Source: Excoecaria cochinchinensis (lineage: Eukaryota > Streptophyta > Magnoliopsida > Malpighiales > Euphorbiaceae). Taken from it: a stretch of 64,000 bases of DNA. Positions within the stretch are counted from its first letter, which is position 1; every line of letters starts with the position of its first letter. The notes beneath the pieces were generated by a model. It was not told where the DNA came from. It ran no database searches and was given only the letters and a program-made list of their open reading frames with translations. The position numbers were made by a program, and so were the translations under genes. Positions 36,906 through 48,746 of this stretch are shown piece by piece. The stretch is taken from NCBI GenBank assembly GCA_947683425.1, contig CANTUQ010000004.1:33495001-33559000 (forward strand). The letters are read 5' to 3'.

Positions 36906-37166
36906 TCTCTGCATGCTGAATTAGTTTTTCCTTCGTTGTGTGTGGCTTTTGAATTCCAGTTTCCTTTAGTGCTTATGAGATTTATGCTTTACATTTTATG
37001 AATTATATGAATGCGGATCCATGATACGATTATGAACATGTATGATAATGGTTTTGGAAATTATGAAATGGATTGAATAGTTTATGCATGACCTGCTAGA
37101 GTCTAGTAAGTGGATAGTTAGGCATGCCTAATAGAGTCTTTGAGCTACAGCGCCCTTTGAATGTTT

Positions 37167-37233
37167 GGACCCCGATCAAGTCCCCGTTTGGTTCCTCGCG
37201 AACCCTTATGTGTTAGGATCTTGTTTAAGATCC
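37167..37233 (+). promoter_or_regulatory. hairpin trio in LTR F2
   Basis: GGAC...GTCC (37167-37183), GGTTC-CTCGC-GAACC (37190-37204) and GGATCTT-GTTT-AAGATCC (37216-37233). Confidence 0.68.
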
Positions 37234-37595
37234 CCTTTGAAAATGTTTTGTGAAAGTTAAAAGGAAAAAGTAAAATTGGTTTTCTCGGCTCGTACCCGTA
37301 AAGTACTGTCCGTTTACTCGTTATCCACTCCCTCGAGTCAGCAGGTGCCTTGTATGGATTGTAATATGAGAAAATGTATGTGATATAAGTATGGATTCAA
37401 TGATGAAAAGTATAACCCGTTATGAGGATATGATTATTGTTATGAACTTTCTGGTGGATGGCTTTATGTATGTGAGCATGAGTATATGTTATTGTTATGC
37501 CATGACTATCGTATTTATGTACTTGAGGTACGCATGTGTATTGCCTTAACGATCGTTGTGAACGGTTGTCCTTATGCTATATATGTGTTTCCCCA

Positions 37596-37635
37596 CTAAG
37601 CGTTTATCGCTTAGCACGGTGTGTTTACCCGTGCA
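37596..37635 (+). promoter_or_regulatory. double hairpin in LTR F2
   Basis: CTAAGCG-TTTAT-CGCTTAG (37596-37614), overlapping GCACGG...CCCGTGC that ends at 37634 and is followed by AGGT. About 400-440 bp from the LTR 3' end. Confidence 0.75.
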
Positions 37636-38044
37636 GGTGCGGAAGAAGTGTGCTTGGGAGAGTCGCCGCCATCGAAGCCAACACAGCAAGGTCTTAGTGT
37701 AGGACTTTATTTTTGGTGTTTTGAGGATTCTTTTTGTATAGAACTCTCTTATTGGTTATGTAATAGCTTCCGCTTTTGTATATGTATTTTTGGGTTTTGT
37801 AATTATCTGTTGTATATCTCTTAGTTGATCAGAACAGTAATGTAATGCTTCTGTTATATTAATGCATGATCAGCTTTTCATGAATGGTGTTGTAAAGATT
37901 TAAATTACCCTGTATTTCGGTATGTATGTTTATGTATGAATGTATGTATATTTTGTATCTGTGTGGTGGCACCTTTACTCATACAGCATCTCACTCCTTA
38001 TCGGATGGGATCGCCTAAGTACAGGTAAGGGGTGTTACACATTT

Positions 38045-38784
38045 GGGAGGTCATATGCACATATACAATTAATTAAACCCTTTTAATTAATTATTTCCCT
38101 CTTCTTTTTCTTAGTACATAATAATATCAAATATTATTGATGATTTCATTTTACCAAAATGCCTTTTCATAATAGGTGTGTGATCCATTAGATATTCTAG
38201 TCCACTTGGCAGTATAAACATAACAACAATTATAGAATTGCATGATTTAAACTGTTTAAATTATTATATTAATTCTCTAATTAATATTTACCCATATACA
38301 AATCTTGAGAGGCTACTAGCCAAGTATCATTGCTACCCAAATGATAGAAAAGTCAAGTGGTTTTACAATACCTTCCATAAAATAGTTACCGTTTAATTAC
38401 TCCTTTCACCTTACTTTATCTCATTTAGGTTTTAAGTATGGATTAATGTCAACTCATATAAACCTAAATATAGTTATTCTAATAATATAACCTTTGTTTC
38501 CAAAATTCCCCTTGTGGATCTCATCCACTTTGGCATTCCATTATGTCCAGAGATTCATTGAATAGGGATATTATAAAATATATGAGATAATTCCCTTAAT
38601 AAATCTGGCAAGGTAAATCCTTTATTAATCGCTGAACTATCTTTAAGTACGTCATGATATATCCAATCTCTTAACTAGGTTCACCCCTCGATGAAGGTAA
38701 GTAGTTATGGAGTCAAAGTATACCAGTCACTACTGAAGATAACTTTGGTGATCTCAAGTCTGAGGATACTTACACCACTGCTAT
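38045..38784 (-). mobile_element. copia 5' LTR, fragment 2
   Basis: LTR sequence between solo LTR F2 and Tat-3. No coding potential. It joins 61905 after Tat-3 and one TSD copy are removed. Confidence 0.75.
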
Positions 38785-39968
38785 TGTGATGCACGTCGAA
38801 CCCAAGTATGTCCCCGGAGGCCCACTTTTAGGGTCCTAAAGGGTTCACATCTAGATGTTGGGTATCACGAGATATTTTGGAATCCTCACCTAATTGGTTC
38901 TCGAATGCACACTTAAAAAACAAAGAGCTATTTTTATTTTATTTAAGGAAAATCGAGATGAGTGATTCCATTTTGATGAAAATCAACTCTTCTTTTGAGA
39001 TGACATTTTATTGGCTAAAAAAAATTAGGACATTGGTTTTATTTTATTGGAAAAATCCAATTTTAATTAATACAAATATTTTTGTGATTTTTTAATTAAA
39101 CGTGCATAAAAAAAATCATTTCATTACAAACCAAAATAATAAATAAAGTAAATTAAAGAAAAATAAGCAAAAATGTAAAATATTAAAATCAAACCAAAAA
39201 GGGAGCCTCCCAATCTCCTTTATCTCTGTTTTTCCTCTTAAAGGCGATGCTGAAACAAAGGAAACATATTTTTAAACCAAATAAAATGAAAATTAAAACA
39301 ACATGTTAGTAATAGCTCATGTGAAAATCAAATAAAATACATAAAATAATATACTAAAATCAAAAGTGAATGATTATAACAAGATAAAAATAAATATTGA
39401 AATAATAAAAAAAATACAAAAGGCACAACATAGAAAACTAAGTAAAAGGACTAAAAAGAAGACAAAAGAACAAAAGGAGAGAGGGGTGGCCGGCCCTCAC
39501 TTCTTCTTCCCACCCCTTAAGGGCAGGAAGCCTAAAAACACCCTATTTCATACTTTCTTCAAAAATCGATGCCTGAACAACAATATTTCTTACATCTCTA
39601 CATGGTTTCATATAAAAATCATATAAAGTATTTAAAATGAATTCCAAAGCATACTAAATAACATATAAAGAAACAAGCCCAAATCACATACTATCAAACT
39701 CAAACTATATATTAATGGTGAAATCAAATATAGTGTAGTGAGAAAGGAATGCTTTTATCCCAAAAATTTACCCTCAGAATTATGATTCAACTATAAGAAG
39801 AAATGTGATTTAATTTCCTCGTCAATAATTCGGATGAATAGAATCAAAGAAATAAGAAATCCAAGCTTTCTCTGTAATGCCTCAATACCCCCTAGAAGAT
39901 ATAGGAGCGCTACACATAACTATTCAATTCTATTCAAATTATTATCTCAGCCATATCACATTAATCCA

Positions 39969-40086
<118 letters not shown>

Positions 40087-40223
40087 CCTTGAAATTTACA
40101 TTGCTTGATTACTTAAACAATGAATATAATTTCCATAACAAGTTATACATATACATATATAAACTCTAAAATATTTACATTATACTATTACAATATCCTT
40201 TGTATATCCATTAACTGTTCATT

Positions 40224-40261
<38 letters not shown>

Positions 40262-40340
40262 AAAAAAAACTTCAAGCTTCAACCCTAGTGGCCTGCAGAT
40301 GGCGACTCATCCAAAAACTCAAGAACCTACATGAGAAAAC

Positions 40341-40363
40341 ACCCGTGCTGAGCAAATGCTCAG
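40341..40363 (-). promoter_or_regulatory. CTGAGCA hairpin in LTR G
   Basis: CTGAGCA-AA-TGCTCAG (40348-40363), preceded by ACCCGTG. Relative to CTAAGCG/CGCTTAG, two stem pairs differ and both are changed on both sides. About 475-490 bp from the LTR 3' end. Confidence 0.75.
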
Positions 40364-40596
40364 TGGAGAGAAAAAATAATGCATTTGGCTTCTTACGAAG
40401 TCACAATTATCATAAAGCCAAATGCAATTATTGGTATCACAATAGCATTCAATAATCAATTATACATTTAAACACTAGCATTTCAATGAATCACTAGTCA
40501 CAGTATACAATGATAACACTTTAATCGCCTATACTTCCAACAATAGTGGATAATGGGAACACTCTCAAAATACTGACGTGCAATACCAAGCACTAG

Positions 40597-40659
40597 GAGA
40601 CCGAAGTCTCAAATCACTAGGATACCTTTCGGTATTGAACACTAAGCACCTTTCGGTGC
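40597..40659 (-). promoter_or_regulatory. hairpin trio in LTR G
   Basis: GAGAC-CGAA-GTCTC (40597-40610), ATACC-TTTC-GGTAT (40622-40635) and GCACC-TTTC-GGTGC (40646-40659). Five-pair stems and tetraloops; two loops identical with different stems. Confidence 0.7.
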
Positions 40660-42574
40660 AAACACTAGCAGCTGTAAACACTAACCATTATAAGCATGCC
40701 TATCTATCCATAACTCAAACATAAGCAGGCGACTAATTTATTATTTACATAAATTCACTTGTCACACTATAAGAATTTCATCATGATTCAATCATATATG
40801 GTCAATATCTCATGCCATGTCATGCTCAATAACTAAAAAGCATGTATACATTTAATTCTTTTATTAAAATATTATGCCATAGCATTATTTACATATAATT
40901 TCAATATACAGACATTCATATACTCATTTCTTAATGTTAGACATGAGTTAGACAAACTTTAGGAACATTTGATGAAGTTCAGGTGTGTTTCGGGAGGAAA
41001 AACACACAAAATATACAAAATAAGGGAGGGTCATGGTAGTAAGGCTTTGGTGCTGATCATGATGTCTCAAAAGAGAAGAAAAGGCATCATCTAACCTCCA
41101 CTGTCGCGAGCGCGATAAAACACCAGACAACATTCCAACATATAACTTTCACAGCCTAAACTGATACTTAGACCTCATTTTTAGGCAAAACACCCTCTTA
41201 ACAATTGTTTCCTTTGATGTTAAGTTTCATATGGCACAAATTTCAGGTAATTTGGACATCTAAAACGTCATATATGATTTAAACAACCTATATTTCTCCA
41301 ATGAACCCACCAAAATAGAGACACCTCTATTTTGGCCACTTTTGGAACACTTAGAGCTACAATTAGCTCAACCATATTTATGTGACATTTTTAGGCATGG
41401 ATCGTAGGTTTCAGATCCAATTTAAATCAACCAATTTGGAGCACTAAAAATCGATCTATGGGCAAAATAGATACTAAAGGTCAAGAAAGACCTACACAAA
41501 AACTTACCCTATAAGCACATCTCCTTAGCACTCACTCATCTATGCCTCTTCCTCACCCAACACAAGTCAATATCACATACAAGCATTTAATTACACATTT
41601 TATCATCTAATCATGCACAAAAACCACACAATCATACAATCAAATACTCTTATAACTCTAAAAAGAAGCTTGATAAACTCCTCTTCTAGCTCAAATCTTG
41701 TTTTTGCCTTTATCTCTTCTCTTATCCACGGCTTCTTGCATAAAACCAATCAAAACACACGTAAACCATAAGCCTTATCACTTAACCTCTTTAAATCCAA
41801 CTCAAAACTCTTAAAGATCAAATAAAGATGAAGAAGCAAGAAGCTAAAAAATGAAAAAGAAGAAGGGAAAGAAGAAATCATGTAGGAAGAAGAGAGAAAA
41901 ATCTGAATTGATCTCTCTCTCTTCCTTTCTTTCCTTTCTCTTTTTATTCATTTAATGCTCCTAACAACCCCTTTTAGGTGTCACTTACCCTTGGCCACAC
42001 TTATTAAATCCTTGGCAATGATCCACTTAGTCCTTGGTAAACTCCTATTTACTCACTCATCTTAATTCTTTCTTTTAATAACTTAAATCACTTTTCAATT
42101 ACCTCCTCACTTATCTCATAAACTCATACTTATACAATTACTCTTGTACCCTCATAGTGCAATTAACACTACAAATCCTTCTAGGGTACACTTTGGGTCC
42201 TTACATTCTCTCTCTAGAATGAAGCTTCTAAAAAAATGAAAAATTTAAATTTCAAGAATAAAGAATCAATTTCTCTATCTCAAGAATGATTCTTGATTTA
42301 AGAAAATCCAACTCCTCAATCCAGAAGAACCTTCTTCTTTCAAAAGAAGAATAAAAAAAATTAGATGATGCCTCTCCCTTTTCTTTCTCTCTAGCTTTCT
42401 ATTTGTATGCATTAAAGAAGAAAACCTAGGTTTTTTTTATAAGAAAAGATTGAATTTCAATCAAAAACTACCTTATTTAAATTTTAAAAATCGAAATTAT
42501 CCTTGAAAATCTCGAAATAAATGCATTAGAATCCATTTTAAACTCAAATTCTTGTTTTGGGAAAAAGAAAATCA

Positions 42575-42775
42575 AATCTGGAGGTTGCAGGACACGAGGG
42601 GTGGGCGCCCTATCGCTGCTAGCGAAGGGTAGGGCTCATGCTCCCTCTCGCGGTCCGCCCCTGCGAGGGGTAGGCACTGTGCGCGGTGCCCTTGCCAGCC
42701 CGCCCTTGAGTGGGCTAGCGCCACAAGAGGGGTGGCCTGATGCAAGGGGCAGGCATGAGGGGCCACCACCACTCA
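42575..42775 (-). other. GC-rich block in Tat-3 3' LTR
   Basis: Repeated GAGGGGTGGGC/GCCCGCCCCT-type phrases in both orientations, about 120-320 bp from the LTR 5' end. Confidence 0.78.
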
Positions 42776-42897
42776 ATTTTTTTTACGTGAATCTGACATT
42801 GAAACCATTATTTCTACCCCCTTTTTGCCTGTGATCAGGCATCAATTTTATCATTGGGTAACCCTAATTTAGACTACCTCGGGACCCGGTGTCTATA

Positions 42898-43396
42898 GTT
42901 GCCCCCAGTTCTAGGAAAGCTATTGTAACGGTGCCTAAGTGAATGAAAACTTAGAGAAAGAAAGAAAGAGACACGTACCTGAGGCAGCTATCTTTTCGGG
43001 ATGAATGATGTTCTTGGGATAGTTATCATCAGCTTGTCGATGAGTTAACCCCTTATCTGAGGTGGTCTTGCCGTGTTCGTGCAAACCCTTGTTGAAGTTT
43101 TATTGCCGTCATCGTGCAAATCTTTTTTGAAGTGGTATTGCCGTGCTTGTGTAAACCATTGGCTAAAGTGGTATTACTGTCATCATGAAAACCCCTGTTG
43201 AAGTGGTATTGCCTTGATCATGTAAAACCCTTAGCTGAAGTGGCATTACCGTTATTGTGCAAACCCTTGTTGAAATGGTAATGCCATGATCTTGTAAACC
43301 CTTAGCTGAAGCGGTATTGTCGGTTAGGCAATATGGCTGTCAAACTGAAAGTTTCAAAAAGATTTTTGTTAATTGATTGCATTAACCCATTTTGGT
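42898..43396 (-). repeat. Tat-3 PPT and diverged minisatellite
   Basis: The PPT (CCCCC run at 42901-42906) is followed by about seven diverged copies (43063-43345) of the 37-bp monomer seen in Tat-1 (GGTATTGCCGTGATCGTGTAAACC type). Solo LTR E starts at 43397. Confidence 0.8.
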
Positions 43397-43716
43397 TGTA
43401 ACACCCCGATCGAAACGCCTCGAAAACACCCCAATCGGAGCGCCACAGCAGAACGAAATACATAAACACATATACTTATAATCAGAGACATATATAGAAG
43501 CCAAAAAGTAAACTTAATATATATTACATATATTAAATATACATAAAAGTCCAAAAATATACATCATTCGATCGAAAATACAAAATATCCTTGTAATATA
43601 TACAAAAAGATACAGAAGCATAATACAAAATAACTTCTAACTCCTAGTGGCCGACCTGCAGATATCCGACTCCAACTGTACCTTCCACCTACACGGGAAA
43701 AATAAAATATCACGTA

Positions 43717-43734
43717 CTAAGCGATAACGCTTAG
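43717..43734 (-). promoter_or_regulatory. CTAAGCG hairpin in LTR E
   Basis: CTAAGCG-ATAA-CGCTTAG, seven pairs, followed by TGGGG, about 320-340 bp from the LTR 3' end. Confidence 0.75.
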
Positions 43735-43789
43735 TGGGGAGGAACAAATAACAATAGAAACATGCAAATACCTGTATTTACGATAACAA

Positions 43790-43894
<105 letters not shown>

Positions 43895-44076
43895 AGAATC
43901 AAATAGGTGAACAAATAAATCATTTATTTTCATGTACACATATCACGACATATATTGCCATATCTCTTGTACGAAAGCATATAACATATTAAATAACCGT
44001 TCGGTACGCTGGAAACACACATAATAGCCACATGTAATAGCCTGATTATTAAATAACTAGTGGATACGGGTACAAA

Positions 44077-44232
44077 TGATACTGATAGGACACAGTATCA
44101 AAGAATATAGAGACATGAGTCTCAGAACAACTTAAAAATCATGTATACCCAAAGGTAGAGGGGAGACTGAAGTCTCAAAATAGTTTACTTGTGGAGACCG
44201 AAGCCTCTAATCATGTGGACCCGATCGGGGTC
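44077..44232 (-). promoter_or_regulatory. five-hairpin array in LTR E
   Basis: TGATACTG...CAGTATCA (44077-44100, eight pairs), GAGAC-ATGA-GTCTC (44110-44123), GAGAC-TGAA-GTCTC (44163-44176), GAGAC-CGAA-GCCTC (44194-44207, one mismatch) and GACCC-GATCG-GGGTC (44218-44232). Confidence 0.7.
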
Positions 44233-44470
44233 AGGATATATCATGTAACATGTAGCAGCTGCACTCACACACACCTCGACCCTTTATAAGTGCTTATATA
44301 TCACTAACTATGACCGATCAGGCTCAAAATAACAATTCATCCACACTCTTATATCATGTCATACTATAAAGTAAAATTCATATATAATCATATAGTCCAT
44401 GTATACATGTGTACTGATCAATATCAAAAGCATATAAAATAACACCAAAATTCTTAGGCCGATTGAACTC

Positions 44471-44616
44471 TGCATGCCGAGCGGTCTCTACATGACAATC
44501 GCCCTACTTACTGAACGGGGCTCTCTATGCTAAGCGGGCCACAAAGCCAAGTGGGCTAATCTTTATGACTCATGAAGAACTTCACGTGTCGTGAAGAGTA
44601 TCTTGCCGAGTGGCCA
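44471..44616 (-). repeat. GC-rich phrase cluster in LTR E
   Basis: Degenerate repeats GCCGAGCGG, CTAAGCGGGCC, GCCAAGTGGGC and GCCGAGTGGCC, about 0.9-1.03 kb from the LTR 5' end. This is where other chromovirus LTRs carry their inverted-repeat clusters. Confidence 0.6.
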
Positions 44617-45510
44617 AAAATGAGAAAAAAAATAAAACTCAAACCTAGAAAAACGCAAGAAACTGAACTTAACAAATTACATATCCTCAACCAATATCAT
44701 GTAAAACTTACCTCTGAAGCATTCAAAACAGACTTATAACAAATCATAACTCATTTGCACAATAATATGCATCAAATAATATATATGAGTCACGAAGTGA
44801 TCCAAAGAGAAACAAACAGACACTTCCAAATAACACACGCTCCCAAACCTGATATGAAGCTCAACGACTCCTCTGTCTTCAATATCCTACTTTTCCGTTT
44901 CCTTTATCTTTTCTCCTTTCTTCAGATTCTTGCATAAAACCAAATGCTCAATTAACCCATGAACAAAACCATATAACTCATATACAAACCATTACGAAAG
45001 ACGAAGGAGAAAACCAATGGAAACCCAACCACTTACCTCTCGAGCAACTTCTTGGTTTAAAAACCTTAGCTCAACCTCAATCAAACCAACTCAAAACTTG
45101 AAGAACAGCAGCTTGAGCAAGAGTGAAGAACAGCCAATAGAGATAGAAAGAGGGAGAAGAGAGAGACGAAGAACGAGCACTTTGAAGAACAAAAGGCACA
45201 CTTTGAAGTACAGATTCTAACTTCTACGTGAAGCTGGAAGGCTTTTGTTTCTCCCTCACTCTTTTCCCCTTTCAAATCCCATTAAATGCCTTCACCTACC
45301 CAAGCCACCTGCCTCTTTCCTATTGGACCTCTTATATCATTTACCTTTTTATCCTTGGCAAACTACCTTTTAATCACTAACAAAAATTCTTTTAATTAAT
45401 ACTTTTAATTTCATCCAATTTAGTCCTCAATTCCACTTATACAATTACCCTCAATTATCCAATTTGCATACGATTTTCGACTAAGCCATTTTTTGGGATG
45501 TTATATTGGT

Positions 45511-45738
45511 GATGTATGAATTTATCTAATTATTTTTATTAGCTCATTTATTATTACTTGTCACCCTTTTTTATTCTTTTCTCATTTCATTACATTACAT
45601 TCATCATATTCAAATAAAATGGAGATCTAATAAATATGAAGTTATATCCAAGAAATGCAATTTTTAGTACATAAAAACAATGCTTAAAATAACATAAGTG
45701 ATATAAGTCTCCCTAAACCATCCACTACGGGGATAGAG
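45511..45738 (-). other. Tat-3 internal, non-coding
   Basis: AT-rich sequence between solo LTR E and the end of the extra reading frame. Nothing recognised. Confidence 0.5.
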
Positions 45739-46690
45739 GAGCATAGTCGGTAGGCTTGTCAAGGTCATCATTGTCAATGTCGTTGGATATGTGCACATGC
45801 GATGATGTGGAAGCTGAAGGCTAACCCGTGGAAATCGATGGTCGACCTATCATATCCTCTGGCAGGGGCCTAGGAGCTAGTGGTTGAGGTGGTCGCAACT
45901 CAACTGATGCCTCACTATCTAGAAATGGGCGAGCTATCATCCCAATGGTCTCAGTGAGCTCACGGATACTGGTCCCTATACTTGTAATCGACTGGACGTC
46001 TACGCTATGCCTAAGGCCATCCATCTCCTCTCGAGGCTCTCTAACTGACCGGGACATCCCTGGCATTAACCCCTCTAGCATCTTAATCTAGAGACTTATC
46101 ATGCTGATGGACTCGGCCACCATCTAAAGGAACTCATAAACTCTCTGTGCTGCTGTGGCCTGGGATGTCGCAATAGACTCCTCCAACCTATCAATGCATT
46201 CTCTCTGTAAAGTGCCTACCTCACTTAGCACCTAGTATAACTCATCCACACGCTGGTCTAGCACACGGTAGCTCTCATCTAAATGCTAGCCTAGTGCAGT
46301 CGGAGCGAACATCATCTCTCACTGCAAGACCTGAAGTAGTGCCTCTATGCCAGCATGTCTCTTCTCTACTCTGGGCTTAGGTGGTGGTGGTGGAGCTGCA
46401 GTGGAAGATACCCCTGGATGATCTGTGTTGATGTAAGGACGATAGCTCTTAGTGGTGTAAAAGTCTAGATCCTGAATATAGGAAGTTGGGGTAGAGCGCT
46501 CCTGGGCCTCAAGAGGAGCTGCCTGCGAGGATGGAGTGCAGAGTATGTCATTGATGTTTATGTCCATGTCCATCCTGTCATGCATTGTGCGGGATTCCTC
46601 CTCTTCTGACTGTGGATGAGCATGCTTCCCTTCTGGCTGAGGTTGATCCCTACCTAAGACATCTACCACGGTTGGAAATGGAGGTAAATG
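45739..46690 (-). pseudogene. extra reading frame in Tat-3, unknown protein
   Basis: Two open blocks, 46669-46319 and 46081-45821, joined by a decayed segment with stops, lie in the same sense as the element and downstream of its gag/linker. The first has acidic and proline-rich stretches (HPQSEEEESRTMHDRMD, AAPPPPPKPR). The middle and second parts look helical, possibly coiled-coil (VLDQRVDELY, LQRECIDRLEESIAT, SIGTSIRELTETIGMIAR), and end in a proline-rich tail. I do not recognise the family. It takes the place of protease, RT and integrase. It could be a captured host fragment or an accessory frame of a Tat subfamily. Confidence 0.5.
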
Positions 46691-46763
46691 GTAAAATCAC
46701 CTAGTCTTTACAATGGTGAGTAGCCTGTACTCCCTTGGGTGATTAGCAAAAGATGCCCCCAGG

Positions 46764-46997
46764 TTATAGCTTGACTCTCTTTTTCTCCTCCTCTTCCAAA
46801 TCCCAAAGATCAGCAGGCTCTTCATCCTCTTCTTCGTCTTCTTTTTCACTCTCAATAGTGGACCAACAATCAATCATCACCACATGAATCCCTTCTTCAC
46901 TCGCCTCTTGTTCATGGTGGGTGAAAGCGACGTACTCGTTACCATACAAATATTTCAACATATACCACTCGGGCATACTAAACCCGATTATATACAC
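46764..46997 (-). pseudogene. Tat-3 pol-linker fragment
   Basis: A 78-codon open block with GNEYVAFTHHEQEASEEGI followed by an acidic tail (EKEDEEEDEEPADLWDLEEE). It matches the Tat-1 linker near 4340-4200 in order and wording. RT should follow but does not. Confidence 0.65.
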
Positions 46998-46999
46998 AG

Positions 47000-48326
47000 G
47001 TGGGGGGATTGTATTATGCCTGACTTCTTCTTCTTTTCTCTCTTTTTAGGATCCATGATTTTCTTGGAGTCGATAAGATCTTGGATCTTGTTTCTCAAGG
47101 TACGACAATAGTCTATCAAATGGCCAGTATACTAATGATAGCCACAATATTCATCCCTTCTATACCCTAGCTGTCCATGACTCTTAGCTGGTCTAGGTGG
47201 TAATGGTCGTAGCTACCCTCTTTTGTCAATCTCTCTAACACTTAGGACATAGATCGACCTAAAATCGAGTAGTACCTTTGGCCTTGACTAACTTCTGTAG
47301 CTGACACCTCAACCGTCTTACCCATTCTATTGTTACTGCTTCTAGCACTGCCTATCCTATTCCCTAATTGGTTCCCATAATTCCTCCCAACAAAGTTATC
47401 TTGACTTGCTTTCTTTGCTAGGTAAGCCCCCTCAGCCTTTATAGCAATATCCTTAAGCGACTCCTAATTTCCGAGTCCTTTGAAGCTAAGCAAATCCCTC
47501 AAGCAGAGGCAAGAGTTCCTGATGAATAACCTGATTTAATCAGTGGTATCAGGCTTTCTCTTCATCTCCATGACTCGATTTCTCCATCTGGTGTGGTACT
47601 CATAGAATGACTCATCATTCCTTTGTTGTAAGAGTTCGAAGTCCTTTAGGGTGACCTCTATTCTCGTACTGCAGTCATCCTAATTCAAGAACTCCTTGGT
47701 CAATAAATCCCATTCATCCTGTCAAGACCATGGTACCAACTCATAGCAGGCCCCGTCAATCTAAGAACAAAGTATTCAATCTTTTATTTCCTTGTAAGTG
47801 TCGTTCCCTTCATTACAAAAGAATATCGTTTTATGTGCGCTGACGGGTCCTTAATACCGTAAAATTTTGGAATATCAGACATCTTAAAGCTCTGTGGAAG
47901 TATGTCCCCACCATCTAGTTCTTTGTCCTTAAGACTTATGCCTCTTCCCACTACCAGCAAGCGGGTCATAGCTTCAAATCTTTTTTTTACCTTTTACATT
48001 ATCGTCTCTTCTGTGTGAGGTGCCTTGCCCTTCACCACCATCGGTTCCTCATACTCTTCCTCTGCAAAGTCATCTTCTGGTCCATGAGCCTCACCTCTTT
48101 TTTTCCCTATAGGCACTGTAGCTCTAGTGGCAACTGCTGGTGGGTGTACTATATCTGTCACTGGGGGAGCCTCCCTGGTCGGTCCCTGTTCTGCTTGCCC
48201 CATGGGAGGCTGTGCCAAGGTGGCAATCATCGCCATCACCCTTTTCTCAAATTCATCGAACCTCCAGTCTATCTCTTCTGCACTTATAACCCCGATCATG
48301 TTGGTCTCTTGCGGTAGATTGGTCAT
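47000..48326 (-). pseudogene. Tat-3 gag remnant
   Basis: Likely start ATG 48326-48324 (MTNLPQET). The N-terminal part to 47994 is open, with a helix like FDEFEKRVMAMIATL, a proline-rich stretch and an acidic segment (PEDDFAEEEYEEP). After a break, 47969-47784 holds LDGGDILPQSFKMSDIPKF-type capsid entry sequence. The rest of capsid and the zinc-like part down to about 47100 are visible in broken frames. Confidence 0.85.
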
Positions 48327-48746
48327 TTCTAATTCTAAAGTATATTGTGAAGAAGATGACTCATTGGTTGTTGAAAGTGGCTCTAAACCCCAATCTGACA
48401 CTAACTCTGGTAATTTGAAGAACGGATTCCTTTTTAGTTGACCATTAGGATCCCTAGACCACTTAAATAAATCTATAATGGTTGTAAAATATAGGATGTT
48501 AGGATGATGCTTGGATGAGATGCAATACAGGGTCGTGCTAGTACAGTATAGACAAACATATGTAAGTAAATAGATCCTTCTAACCTTATCTCTCCCACAC
48601 ACGAGATCGTGAGGTCTCTTTCCTAAGTGGGGTTTATCCAAGGGTTAGCGGAGAACCCATTGGACGTGTATGGTGCAAGGCAAAAAATTTGTAGCACAAC
48701 ACCTCTTATTTAAAGTGCATACATATGGTTTTGGTCATTATGTATT
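48327..48746 (-). other. Tat-3 leader, part 1, with in-frame leader frame
   Basis: An open frame starting MDKPHLGKRPHDLVCG at 48641 runs without a stop into gag. The same start exists in Tat-2 (22542) and, shortened, in Tat-1. The leader is interrupted by LTR D at 48752 and resumes at 59160. Confidence 0.65.

Larger units (their letters stand above)
33519..38039 (+). mobile_element. solo LTR F2 (chromovirus) with nested Tat solo LTR
   Basis: Starts TGTCACACCCCG and ends GGTAAGGGGTGTTACA. Perfect TSD CATTT (33514-33518 and 38040-38044). Without the nested Tat LTR and its TSD it is about 2.56 kb. Same family as F1 in the opposite orientation. It contains the TCGCGA cluster (36576-36905), hairpins at 37167-37233 and the double hairpin at 37596-37635. 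Confidence 0.92.

Noticed and set aside
42601..42834. Open frame in the Tat-3 LTR
   Set aside because: It reads through the GC block, and the corresponding block in the other LTR has different sequence.
44755..45275. Small frames near 44755-45275
   Set aside because: They lie inside solo LTR E with no domain and no counterpart in related LTRs.
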